Origin: Sphaerosporella brunnea
Lineage: Eukaryota > Ascomycota > Pezizomycetes > Pezizales > Pyronemataceae
Direction: 5' to 3'
Assembly: GCA_008704415.1 (NCBI GenBank)
Contig: VXIS01000009.1
Coordinates: 278,412 to 342,411 of the forward strand
Length of the DNA stretch: 64,000 nucleotides
Shown here: in pieces, positions 12,200 through 23,200 of the stretch
Layout of the letters: the number at the start of each line of letters is the position of its first letter
Numbering within the stretch: position 1 is the stretch's first letter
Notes under the pieces: generated by a model
The model's database searches: none
The model's input: only the letters and a program-made list of their open reading frames with translations
Told to the model about the DNA's origin: nothing
Position numbers and translations under genes: made by a program

Positions 12200-13292
12200 A
12201 TGGGCAACTCGAATTACAAAGACCTCTCCGAGGACCTCGGTCTCGACTCCATCAAAGTTCGCGAAGACCTGGAAAACTACTTCATCGCCAACGAGCAGTG
12301 GTTGTGTGACAGGGCGAACCACACCAAGTGGAACTCCGGGTGCGTGGATCGCTTGATAGCCACGAAGACGATCACCACGGACGAGTGGTTGCAGAAGGCT
12401 GTCGAACTGGGGTACCTACCGAGTCATCTGGTTTGATATAGCCATCATTGCTGACGCAAATTGGTGCTGTAGGCACATGCTGGGCGTTGAGACTTCGACT
12501 CTTGAGCGGCCAGCTCTGCACTCTCTGCACCTTCTTCTCAAGAAGAAGGTGGATGAGAAGCTGGCCGTTCAAACGAAGCGCGCCAGGGCTGCCGCCAAGG
12601 ACAGGGCTGCGGGGAAGAAGGGGGAGGCAGCGGAGAAGGGATTGGAGGCCGCTACCACCCTTGCTGATGCCGCGGACCAAGTCGTGGCTCCGGATGAGCT
12701 CCGTAGCTCGGGTGCTACGCTCGAGGCCGCAGCCCCGCGGACTCGCAGCGATGCTGCAGACCAGGAGAGGCAGCTCATTAAACACCGCACTGACGGTGCC
12801 CTCCGTGAGGAGGAGGCTGCAAACCTGCGTTACGATGCCGCAGACCAGGAGACGCAGCTGATGAAACACCGCACTGACGGTGCCCTCAGTGAGGAGGAGG
12901 CTGCCAACCTGCGTTACAATTCGGCAAAGGGTGAGGAGGAGGTCATGAAGAAAGTGGCCGCACTCAGACTAAAGGCGGCCGAGAACGAGGCCGAAGCTGC
13001 CAGGGTGAAGCTGGAGAGGGAGAAGAACGAAGCCGCGGCGGCCGAGATCAAATTGGCTCGCGAGAGGCTCCTGTACCAGCAGGCAGCTGCTAGCGGCTCA
13101 GCTTCCGCGCCCTCGTCGTCCACCGCCTCGTCTTCTGCCTCTGGCGCCTCCTCTCGGTTTGCCCCATCTCGGTTTGCGCGCGGCGGTCTTCGCTTGGTGT
13201 GCGATGTTCCTGCCCAGGGTCGTTCCACGACCCAGGACCGTGCCGCCTCCGGTAGTAGTACCGAGGTTGCTGACGAGCAGGACGCCGTGTAG
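12200..13292 (+). CDS. Coiled-coil protein with duplicated 28-residue unit (two exons, inferred)
   Basis: Function unknown. Exon 1 (12200-12411) encodes an acidic, helix-prone segment (DLSEDLGLDSIKVREDLENY). Exon 2 (12473-13292) encodes a long Ala/Glu/Lys-rich coiled coil with two adjacent 28-residue copies (DAADQE(R/T)QL(I/M)KHRTDGAL) and a Ser/Ala-rich low-complexity tail. The intron 12412-12472 (61 nt, GTACCT donor, CTGAC branch-like site at 12451, TGTAG acceptor) keeps frame and gives 343 residues; the donor is not a strong consensus. Without splicing the first frame ends at 12436 and the second could start at 12477. The start at 12200 follows an 8-codon upstream frame (ATG 12164, TAA 12188-12190) that could lower translation, or CAG at 12197-12199 could be the acceptor of a leader intron. 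No signal peptide or membrane segment. A structural or scaffolding role is only a guess. Confidence 0.6.
12750..12917 (+). repeat. 84-bp in-frame tandem duplication
   Basis: 12750-12833 and 12834-12917 are direct copies, differing at only a few bases, that encode 28 residues each inside the coiled coil. The exact multiple of four heptads (28 residues) keeps the coiled-coil register. Confidence 0.85.
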
Positions 13293-15832
13293 CCACAGCG
13301 CGGTCGCCGGGGTTTCATCCCGTGTAGGGAGCCGCGTAGGTAAACCCGTGGCTACTTTCTTTTGTTCAGCTTGTACGTCAATTTCCATGTATGTTCAAAA
13401 CAAGTTGTTTTTCGGACTGTTTTCGTTCGTGGACATTCAGTGAATGCGTGCTTGTCCCGGTGCCACCAGGGATTTCAACAGAGGAGGTTGAAATTGTGCA
13501 TTCCGACTGCCCTGCCCGCACTCCGGCACCGGATGTTTCCGAAGTTGGAGGTGTCCTGATGAGATTGTTTGAAAATCTGTCTCCAGAGTGGAGACGATTA
13601 TGGATGCATACCACAATGGGGAAGTCTACGGAACGTCTGACATTAAAGGATTGGGTATATGAGGCGGTATAGCGAGGAGATAGTCGGCAGGCGGAAGTAA
13701 GGGCGACGGTCATCAGGGGCAAATGAGATGTCGAAGCAAGCAACAGCGAGTCGCGGGACGAAGGTGAGCGAGGAACAAAGCATTGTCGAAGTTGTGCGTG
13801 TCAAAGAGGGATAGAGCGGAACGAGCGACGCAATTTATACGTGCTGGGAACACTCGCGCTTGCTGGACATCACCCCGGCGCACACGTCAGGCTTCACGAT
13901 CGCATATTGCTCGAACGGCGCGCACGGGTCGATGCGGGGCGGCCGCAATGGGTCCGACGACGCACCGGCGTGTGCGCGTGATCCATCAGTGCCCCACAAA
14001 GGTAACGCTGCGCTCAGGTCAGAGCGCTGCGCTGCATAGATTCGCGGCCAGGGGCATTCCTGCGTGGCACCATCCAATTGCGATTCCAAGTGCGGTCGCC
14101 AGCCGGGAGCTACATTTCCGATCACGGTGCGAACAAAGCCGTCGTGTCTTGACGCGGAGAGTGCCGGGCCTGCCGGCGCTGACAGTGCGACAGACTCCAG
14201 TTGACCGGCCACCATCAGCTTGCGTGTTTACGCGGCACACGCATACATTCAATCTCTCTACGGATCAGCTTCTTCATCCTGACCTGGGTATCCACGTTCA
14301 AGGTGAGAAATTATGCAGGCAAGGCATCAGATGGAGCAAAGAAATCTGCGACATATCTATACGGCTGGGGCTCCGGTTCGCCGATACTCCCATAGGGATA
14401 GGGTCTATATGTAGCTGGCTATACACAGAATGCGACGGGCGACAGGAGACCCAGCGACGACAGCAGACAGCTATACTACCTCACCAACGAGGCGTGGCTG
14501 TCAAACAGCGCCGGCCACAGCATACAGGACGAGCCGTTAGTGGATCGGTTAATCGAGGTCAACGAGCTCGCCAATAATGCGTTATTCAAGACTATCCTCG
14601 TCATCGGGTACGCTCGGAGTGGCCTTTTTGCAATCGAGAACCGTGGTGGTCATTGGGTGTTCTAAATCTCACTGCCTCCTGACTTGGTTGTCATGGTATC
14701 ATGCCTGGAGGCTTTCCATTCCGCGTTTCCAAGGCGACACGCCATCCGGGTTGATCAAAGGCGGCTGGTGTACCTGCAGAAGCAAGTGACTGCGGTTACT
14801 ATCGCGCTGGTGTGAGTTTCCCGTTTGGTGCACCTCGTGCTGGCGCGACAATGGAAGCAGGTTTTTCGTCAGCTGGTGTAGTTCAACGCCAACGCTGGGT
14901 GTGTCTTATTCTGCACCGTAGCACACACACTTACCGGGGAATGTTGTGATTGCGGATAATGTGGGAGTGTCGACGAATCCGGTGAAAGGAGCCCTTCGCA
15001 CATCCAATCGCCCGAATTAATGCCGACATGGTTGGAAACCGGTGAGATACAGGAATGTTCCAGCTCAGCAGCACACGCGCTGAGAAACCAAGGGCATCGT
15101 GTGGAAGTGCTTGGAGTTCTTCATGTTGCTCTTTCCGTTCTCGTTTCCTCTGAGCGAATCGTTACTGAAACGCGTTACTCGTTGTTTCAACTTGAAAATC
15201 CGCCTGCAGACCCTTTGATTGCCCTCCACCGAGATGATGATCCTCCACCGGTAGCAACAACCTTGCTACTATCGATGACAAACCCGCTCCACCCAACCTG
15301 GCCAAAATTTGCCCACGATTCCAAGCAGCAACTCTTTCAACGTTCTCGGCCAAGATGCCGCCTGGAACCTATCGGCAGCGACAACGACCGCGCCACTCCC
15401 CATGCATTGCCTCCCACTTGAACCAAACGTGCAGGCAACACCGCGGCCGAAAACGTCGGCTCACCTGTGGCGGCCACTGTCCGAAGTCGAGGACCGAGTC
15501 ATCAACAACCATACAAGCGTGTGTTCTGAACGGCGGCAGTTGGTGGCGGGCAGCAGCGGGTCTGTGTGTCGCCCGCCTCCGCATACGTGAAGCGCAGCGC
15601 TCGTGACGGGGGCCACCGCAGTAGGCCAAGGGGAAGGGCGTTTGAGGCACCAACTCAAGAAGCCGCCAACGGGCGAGTGAGGAACTACATAATCAAACAC
15701 AGCTCATTCGCCTGATTGAACACATGTGGGATGTGCGTTGTCGACTATTGAGGTTCGCACGTTACCCACTAACCCAGCGCCATCAAAAATTGCCGCCATC
15801 AAAACAGCTGACATGAAGCCCAAACATCAGAA
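13293..15832. other. Gene-poor stretch after the coiled-coil gene
   Basis: The first few hundred bases are probably the 3' untranslated region. The 13783-14577 plus-strand frame is long (264 codons) but has no recognisable domain and overlaps equally open frames on the other strand, so I do not call it a gene. Confidence 0.4.
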
Positions 15833-15925
15833 GTGTATAGCTCAATGGTCGAGCGTGCCGCCCTTTAGTATCGCCGACACTGAAGTTCGATAGGCACGAC
15901 CCGGGTTCGAATCCCGGTGTACACA
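15833..15925 (+). tRNA. tRNA-like gene, probably intron-containing; anticodon unresolved
   Basis: Acceptor arms GTGTATA (15833-15839) and TGTACAC (15918-15924) pair over seven positions with one G-T pair. The A box TAGCTCAATGG (15838-15848) and the B box GGTTCGAATCC (15904-15914) match the Pol III consensus exactly, and the T arm CCGGG-TTCGAAT-CCCGG is perfect. GTGCC and GGCAC can form an anticodon stem around a 33-nt loop, which implies an intron of about 26 nt as in many fungal tRNA genes. The spacing between acceptor stem and D arm is about two bases short, and I cannot place the anticodon with confidence: the loop around CCTTTAGT lacks an unambiguous U33-anticodon-purine37 layout. It may be a slightly damaged gene or a tRNA-derived copy. 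Confidence 0.65.
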
Positions 15926-15930
15926 GCATC

Positions 15931-15939
15931 TTTTTTTTT
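15931..15939 (+). terminator. Pol III terminator (T9)
   Basis: Nine consecutive T on the coding strand, six bases behind the tRNA-like gene, fit RNA polymerase III termination. Confidence 0.7.
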
Positions 15940-18900
15940 CTTCGTTCCATTAAGCGTGGCAATCGCTGAGTGTTGTGGCTGTGGGAAGTCCGCTTACCGC
16001 CGTACTTCAATGGTGCGGCGCCACACTCGCTAGGTTTTTACCCGTGCGTCCGTCAGTGGTACGTGTTGCAAATCGACGTCCCTTTTGTTCATGGAGGCAC
16101 CTACAGTACAGCTGCTGGGCTGGGGTCCTTCATCCCGCCCAAGTAGCCGCTGCGGTGCGGTGTCAGCGTCATGAAAGTAGAACGCTGTGACAGATGGGGA
16201 CAATGAAGCTGGATCAAGATCTCGCTGCATAGACCGACAAGACATGCAGTTGCGCAGGGTGATGGATAGCCTGGGATGGGACGAGATGCAGTTCGCCTTC
16301 AAGCTACCACAGCCAGTCTCCACCACCGCGCACTGCTGGTTCTGAAAACCATTTGGACTGGTGATAGCGATCATCCAATCGCCAACAAGTCTCTGCAATC
16401 TTTTCGGCGATCTACCGACTCAACCAGCGCTGGGGCAATGACCGGGTAAAAACTGTCTTCGCCAAAACTCAAGCAGCACGGACACGGTGCAAGGATCTAT
16501 CCACTGGCCCTGACCAGAGTATCACGCGGCGACCCATCAGCTGGAACAGTGCAGTGACCAATCGTGGATGTCCCAGCGCCTTTCAAACGGTCCCCGGGCA
16601 CGCCCGCATGAACCGCAATCAGTGCAGCGCGATCGGTGCCAATCATTGGCCTCTTGCCGAAGGACACCGTCGAACGTAGGGGTTTTCGGCGAATCCAGTT
16701 TGCCCCGCCTTGATCGCCACGCCTCGGAGGCAGGTGGCCAAGGCGCCACCAATTGAACTCCAGCGGCTGCGCTCCGTAGATCTATAGCATAGCGTCAATA
16801 CATATGTGGTTAGGACCAGCGTGGGGATGAGCATGCGGCCTGTCATGAACCTTCTCACGGGCTTAGCGGGCTGTTTCTGGACTCAGTTCAACACATTGGA
16901 ATTGGATGAAACCGGAAAGCAAAGTCTGGATAATACAAGACGGTTTTGATGAAGTAAGTGAGGTACAATTTGAAAGAGCGCCTTGTGGGATGTTGTAGTC
17001 TTGCCTTCTGATCAAAGGTGTTGTTTGCACCTCGGCCGATCTGCTTATCAGATAATGTGCCGCACACTGCACACTGAATTCGGTCAACCGGACTCGCTGG
17101 TTTGCGGACAAACCAGCCCAGCCTGGTGGTCACGTGGGAAAGCTGCGTGCCAAGATTCAAGATATGTTTGACGCGATTCGGTGGCCGGTTACATGCGGAA
17201 CGCAATGCTCGCTACAGTGCCAGGAAATGATCGGCGTATCGATGATAGAAATCCACGTTTGGTTCATCGGGTTTTCACACCTGCACATTGATTAAGCACC
17301 CTGGGAACTGTGCGGACTCCGCAGCCACTTTCGATGCAGTGTTTGCATGCAGTGTGTCTCAGGCAACAGCTGTCCCAGTTGCGCAGGATGATATCGGCCA
17401 GTCTTCAATTCTCTTTTACATTCGCTGGCCACCCATCACCCGCATTCCGACCAATGAAGTGCATTCTTACCTCCGCTCATTCCGCATACCCGCCGGGCTC
17501 AACTAGCGACTCACTCCCCTCTGCCTCTCACCTCACGTTACGCAATACCGTCCTTCTAACGCCCGGTATCCGCGTCTTCTGTGGTTGCGATCAGGCTGGC
17601 TGTCGTCAGCCACCACAACACCCACAGCGGGACTCTCCTGGCAACGAAAACAAGCTTCCACTGGGCCGCAAAGGTTGCTTTCTCCGCGTTTCCGCATAGA
17701 CGTGCCTGGACCCGCGGATCAGAACGAATTGCGCTCCTGGTTGTCTACCAGTCTTGGTGCGCGGTACTACCATTTGCCAGTCACTGGCATGCATTCGTGA
17801 TTCCTCACGACCAGTTGCATGACGAGCCCGGTGGGGCGCCGGCATTGGTTGCGTCGGTAATTCACTGGGAGCGTGGCGTGTTTTCAACAAACAATCATTA
17901 GTACCGTGGAAAGGGCCTCGTCGGGTCCCTTTTTGATGCGCTCATGCCGAACTAACCGTGGTCGTGGCGCCCGCCAGTGTTCCGGCCGCGTTTTCCCTCC
18001 GTGGGTCTTCCTTCACAGGAACGCCTGTTGACCCGCGGAAAAGGGGCGTCATCGTGGTTACTTTGAATAACATCAGCTCATGATGTATAAATAGAACAGC
18101 AAAAGGTTGCCAATTGCGATTGGAAACTTATCGCCCATTCACCGCGGAAAACATCTGCCTCCTTCTGTACAAATCAGGAGAATCATGGCCTTGCTGGCAG
18201 CGCTGGGACTTCAGGCGCCCCGGGGCGCAGCCCCAGTTGAATGACAGGATTTAGAAGTCGACTGCATTCCCGGTAGTGGTGTTGTCGATGTCGCTCCGGG
18301 AGGTGGTCGACATGGCGGTGGTGGTGGCAGTATCGGCGGTGTTTGCCATGTGCGTGGCGGTAGTGTAGAAAGCGGTGGCAGACACAAGCACGGCTTAGCA
18401 CTGGTTCAGGAGGCGGGGAGCAGTATGATCAGGGTGCTTCCTTTTCAAGCCAGCGGCTGTCTCTCCGTTGACACTTGTGAATTGCGACGCCGCAGAACGT
18501 ACGCTGGAAGCGTACAGACACCTCGGATTCCAGGACAATAGCGCGTAAAACCCCGATATTGGAACCCGCAGTGTCGACTAGATGGTTGTCTGCGTCGGGA
18601 AGCTATGCGGATGCCGGCATGAATATCCAGGAGATTTTTTTGATGCCTGAGGCGTATATATTCGCGATCGACGGGGTCTGCGAGCTTCTTGAGGAGCACG
18701 ACGACTGCTGCCGCAGCGCTGAACAACACGAGGAGGCACATACCTTGGCAAAGTGCCGGCTATAGGCGAGTTTCTCGACCAACACTACGGCAGCAGCTCG
18801 CGATCTCTTGTTTGCAGTTCGCCTGCTCGGGCTCTGCTCGATTCCAGCAGCTGGCACGTCTAGAGAGCAAAAAATACAGCAAAGCCAAAGCGCAAGGCGC

Positions 18901-19439
18901 AGCAGTGGGTGTTTCAAGCGCAAATTATAGCGAGGGTTAGGGTTCACAATCGCACTGGACTCAGCTAAACCACTTTCGGACTGTAGCGAGTGATCAGGAG
19001 ATCACGAGTGATTTCCGGTGAAGCCCAGCCGCAAGCTGATTGTGCGGCCTCGTCCACCGCCGCACCCTCGTCCACCATCATGAGCGCCCAATCCCCCCCT
19101 TCCGCCCCGTGTTTTCGCGCGAGGGATACACAATCTATCACTCGATTCTTCTGCAACAGCTTTGGTTGATCGGCAAGAGGAGGGCAGTTTACAGGATTTC
19201 GCCACCATAGGTTGACCGGAAACAGCGAGCCTGTAGTGATACTTACACCTCTATGTGTCTAAGGATAAGCCATGTGCTTGTGGACTTCCGCTTCCATTCT
19301 CAAAAAGCATCGACACTCTTGAATACCACCTCTACTGCAAAACGCCGACATAGCATGCCTACGATTGTGAGGACTGGATTCGCTTGGTCTTTGGATGAAC
19401 TAACTCCGTCAGAAGGCAAGCAACAACCACGCTGGTGCC
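15940..19439. other. Gene-poor stretch
   Basis: I see no supported gene. Short hydrophobic minus-strand frames near 18445-18947 overlap each other and have no family resemblance. A reversed, diverged copy of the double-hairpin repeat lies at 17997-18060, and a two-unit telomere-like motif (GGGTTAGGGTT) at about 18935. Confidence 0.4.
17997..18060 (-). repeat. Double-hairpin repeat, diverged unit on the minus strand
   Basis: The plus strand reads CTCCGTGGGTCTTCCTTCACAGGAACGCC and then GGCGTCATCG, which aligns to the reverse complement of the unit consensus (GGTCCGTGGGTTGTTTCCTTC, then GGGCGTGTG). Several small gaps show that it is an old copy. Confidence 0.55.
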
Positions 19440-20200
19440 ATGCCCCAGGTGCCCCAGCCTCCCACAGATCTCTGCCACCTGGCCACCGAGCTTTTGGTGA
19501 TGATTGGGTTGCATCTGGAGACTCACAACGACATCTAGCACCTGCAGTTGGTGAACCGGCACCTGCACCGGCTTTTCAACCCGCGGCTCTATGAAATCCG
19601 CGTCACCGGGAGGCAGCGTGCCCAGCTGGCGACTGACGGCAACGTCAGCGCGGTGGAGAGGCTGCTGGCGAACAAGGTCCTCGACGTCAAGCGATTGTAT
19701 TATCGCAAGATTGACGGTTACTACGAGACCGCCGACAGGCTGAGGCATTCGGTGCAGGAAATGGGCATGGCAATGTGTAGAGCCCTGATTGCGGCGGGTG
19801 CCAGGTGTGCAAACACCGTCATCAATCCTAGGGCCCTCGAATTGCAGTTCGCAAGGTTGCTCAAAGACCCCGACGCCTTTGTTCAAAATGTCCCCGCTCC
19901 CTCAGGGCGAGAGAAGATGTGTGGTCCAAAAGACATGCTCTGGCACGTTTCCACGGTTTCCAAGGCGCTGTACTACTCTGAGAAAGACAAAGCCTTGTGC
20001 CTGTGGTTTCGGCGTTGCCGTGGTAGGCGCTGGGCCGTTGTGGAACGCGCGTCGCGATGCAGAGGGGCGGTGTGCGGCAGGGGTGCTGAGGAAGCGGGCT
20101 GTCGTCGTGAACGTCATGAGAATCCTTCTGTCTTCGAACAGCACTCGCACACCGCTAGCTAGATACATGAAACGTAACTGGCGCTCGCATCAGCGTCAGG
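19440..20200 (+). pseudogene. F-box / ankyrin-repeat protein pseudogene
   Basis: From the ATG at 19440 the frame encodes an F-box-like segment, DLCHLATELLVMIGLHLETH, then an in-frame TAG at 19536-19538, then LVNRHLHRLFNPRLYE, the usual end of fungal F-boxes (VNRxLHxLLNPYLY). The following residues resemble ankyrin repeats (DGNVSAVERLLANK; MAMCRALIAAGARC). A further ankyrin-like piece (VNVMRILLSS) appears near 20110-20160 in another frame, so a frameshift follows near 20000-20100. Family knowledge: such F-box/ANK proteins are adaptors of SCF ubiquitin ligases and are numerous in fungi. One nonsense codon and at least one frameshift make this copy inactive unless read through. A conserved second half of the ankyrin array is not visible. 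Confidence 0.7.
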
Positions 20201-23200
20201 GTTCGACGATTGCCTCCTCTCGCGGTGCACTTGAATTACCCCTGTCAGTTGATTCATCCTGCCTCACTCATATAGCTTTTTCCTTCTCACTCACGTGGCT
20301 CGGCTCTCGTCATTCACCTGTAGTTGAGCATGGCTCAAATTTCCTCCTCGCGCAACTCTTCCTCTGTTCCGCCTCCTCATACTTTACTATCTCTCCGTGA
20401 CCTTGTTCTGATAGTGGTGAAACCATCCGTCGGGGACTCATCATGGTGCATCCATTACCACCAGCAAAGTCTGTGGTGGTAAATATATTGCTGGAAGGAA
20501 CTCCCGACACCCGCACACCTTGCAGTGCAGTTAAGGAACGCGATTCGACATGCATACAATTATAGCATTGTGCAGGACGATATGACCACTAGTTTGAAAT
20601 ACCTTTACAAAAGACGCTTCCTGGACGCGTCTGCCCAACGGCGCGCCCATTCCCGTAACAACCGTGCTGTGGTCAACAAGGTTATGTCCACATGTCCCCG
20701 ACCCACGATGACAGATCATGCCACAGACTATTGTCGTTCAAGTCGTGGTTGGCTTTCCAAGCGAGTACTGAGCGACAATCTACCTTGCTGCGCCCACCGG
20801 GTCTTGAAATTGGCTTGCACTGACCACTTGCCGACCGCGAAAGGGTTCGTACTGGAGCGGTCGTCAGTTGGAGCTTCTGGCACCCCGGGAGTGCCGGTGG
20901 TCTTTGATTTGTCCATACTACAATCCGAAGCGTTCCGAGTTCACTTGGCAGAATCGACGATAGTGCGGTGGAATTGGAAACGCTCACAGTGAAGCATGAA
21001 ATGGATAAGGTGTTGGAATAACGAAAGTGGAGCTACGATTGGGCACGTAGATTGCAGGGATGAATCGCCGCGTGGAACGCGTGGAGCGGTGGTTGCTGGG
21101 TAGGCGATTGTCACTCCGCAGCAGCTCGGTGGCGAGCCTGCATAAATGCAAGAATTGGGGATAAAAACACCTTTCGCTTGTCGATGCCAATACGCGTTGA
21201 AATGGGATCAGTTTGGACGATCACCTGTCGTCTGCCATGCGTGTGTCCACTGGATACTGTGCAATGCGCGCACTGTAGCCATCCCAAACCCACGGCCTGT
21301 ACAGGAAGATAAATGTCTACAAGGCACAACTACGATGCCGAACCGCGGACTGCAAGCTTCCACCTTTGACGCCTTGCCGTGTCAGGGAAAAACCATCTTG
21401 CAAGAAGTGCACGCCGACGCTGAATCTGCACAGGCAGGACAACATATCGTTGCCTCTCAGCAGTCCGACGGACGAAGACTCTGACAACACTCCACTAGCG
21501 AGTTTAGGACAGCGCAGACGCACCGAGAAAGCAATTGACCCGAGACGACCCAGCTCGGGCTAGAAACTCGAGGTGACAAGACAAGCCGATCCGATGGTTC
21601 GTCCTCTACGAACCAAGCTGGCTCAAGCTGAGCGTGGACGATCGGCTCGCGCCAGCTCGAGATTTCAGCGTGACGGCGATTGCCAGGGTTGATGGGAATA
21701 AAAATTATGGCGAGTGTTGTGCATTGAAAAAAAATCATCAAAATTCGCGGCGTCGTGTTGAAACTTCAAGTTGCTTGCTGCTGTGGCGCTCCCTCGCGCA
21801 ACACCCTTCACACAATACTACCTACCGTATTTGATGGTTGTCATAGACGCGATGGTCTGGATCCTGAGCTTGGACGCACCCGGTGCCACCAACCTGGACC
21901 ACCACCACGAGACTGCTGCCTGCCCATCTACCATGAGACGTTGATTGGAGCAAGAGAGCATAGAAAACATCATTTTCTGCGAACCCTGCAGCATCTGCGC
22001 AATTCCCACCCCTTCCAGAAATGTGCAACCGTGATCGTGTGACTCTGCCGCCCACTCAGACCCCGTGACACGTTTTGTCAGACGCCCCGGCTTGCGTGAG
22101 CTACGACTCTCTAGAAACATTCGCTCTGGATTGGTGGTGGAGATAGGGCCGCGCAGGTGCATTGAGGTCTCGTGTGGATGGTCACCAAGAGCGGGTTGTT
22201 GGCAGAACCAGTGGAGCCGGCAGGCTTTTCCTAAGCACACCATCTAGACCACCACCGCAAGAGTTCTAACCATCCAAATTGAATTTCGCTTGATAAATGA
22301 CCCACGAACACGGGAAAGTCGGTTCTATAAGAGGGCTGTTTTGTCGCACAGAAAGAAAAACATTTTGGAGAGGCCCAACTCTGCTGATCCTGCTCCTCGT
22401 GCTTATTATCCTCCTATGACGGTATTCTGCCAGAAACGTTAGCCGGCGGACGCTGAAACCTACACAAAAATTCCATCCGGTTTGTGTGAGTACCAACTAT
22501 ACCGGCGTCTTAGAGTTAAGCGCAGCGCCGCGCGGTAAAACTCTTGGCAGGATAGGGTCCAAGGTAGTCCGGAGGCTTTCCGACACAGGCAAAAGCGTTC
22601 TTTGTAAACGAAAACCCACGCGCAAAATATGGAACACGTTATAGTGGCGAGTCGATATGAGTGCCACACCATAATTGATTGATATTTTGGCCGACTGCAG
22701 TAGCTTGAAACATCTGCGTCCGGTCGACCAGCCGTCGCCCACCCGCTCATCCCAGTGCGCAGCAGCAAAGACTTTCCGCCACACCCAATCCGCACGCCGC
22801 AGCACACCACACGTCGTGAGAGCCCACCGCATTAACATAAGCACCAGCTATCGACAGTGACACCGTCTATAGCGTCAACACGCGGTGCTCCACCAGGCCA
22901 CCATCTGATTAGATGGTGGCGGCGTCCCGCGCTCACTATCTACGCTGATGATGAAATTGCAGCGAGTAGGCATCCCGATCAAGATTTGCGCAGAGGCAGG
23001 TTAGGCTTCCGTGAGGGGAGAAAAGCAAAGTCGAGTGACACCGCATGCGTGAACTCCAAAGATTGCAGTCGAGGGTCAAGAAGTTTCCATACAGAAAAAT
23101 ATAGGATTGTCTGGAACAGTGGTCAATTACCTTAACCGCAAGATTATCCGAACAGAGCACATGAAGCGTCTGATCCAGGATCAAGCCGATAATCGGCTGG

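Noticed and set aside
13783..14577. 264-codon plus-strand frame
   Set aside because: Arg/Thr-rich, no domain, and opposed by open minus-strand frames, so probably chance.
15783..16010. Minus-strand frame with CTPGFEPGSC and TKGRHARPLSY
   Set aside because: It is the antisense of the tRNA-like gene. Peptides of this kind are well-known false proteins from tRNA loci.
173..18948. Telomere-like TTAGGG/CCCTAA words near 173, 11923 and 18935
   Set aside because: Only two units each and far from one another, so not evidence for a chromosome end or interstitial telomere tract.
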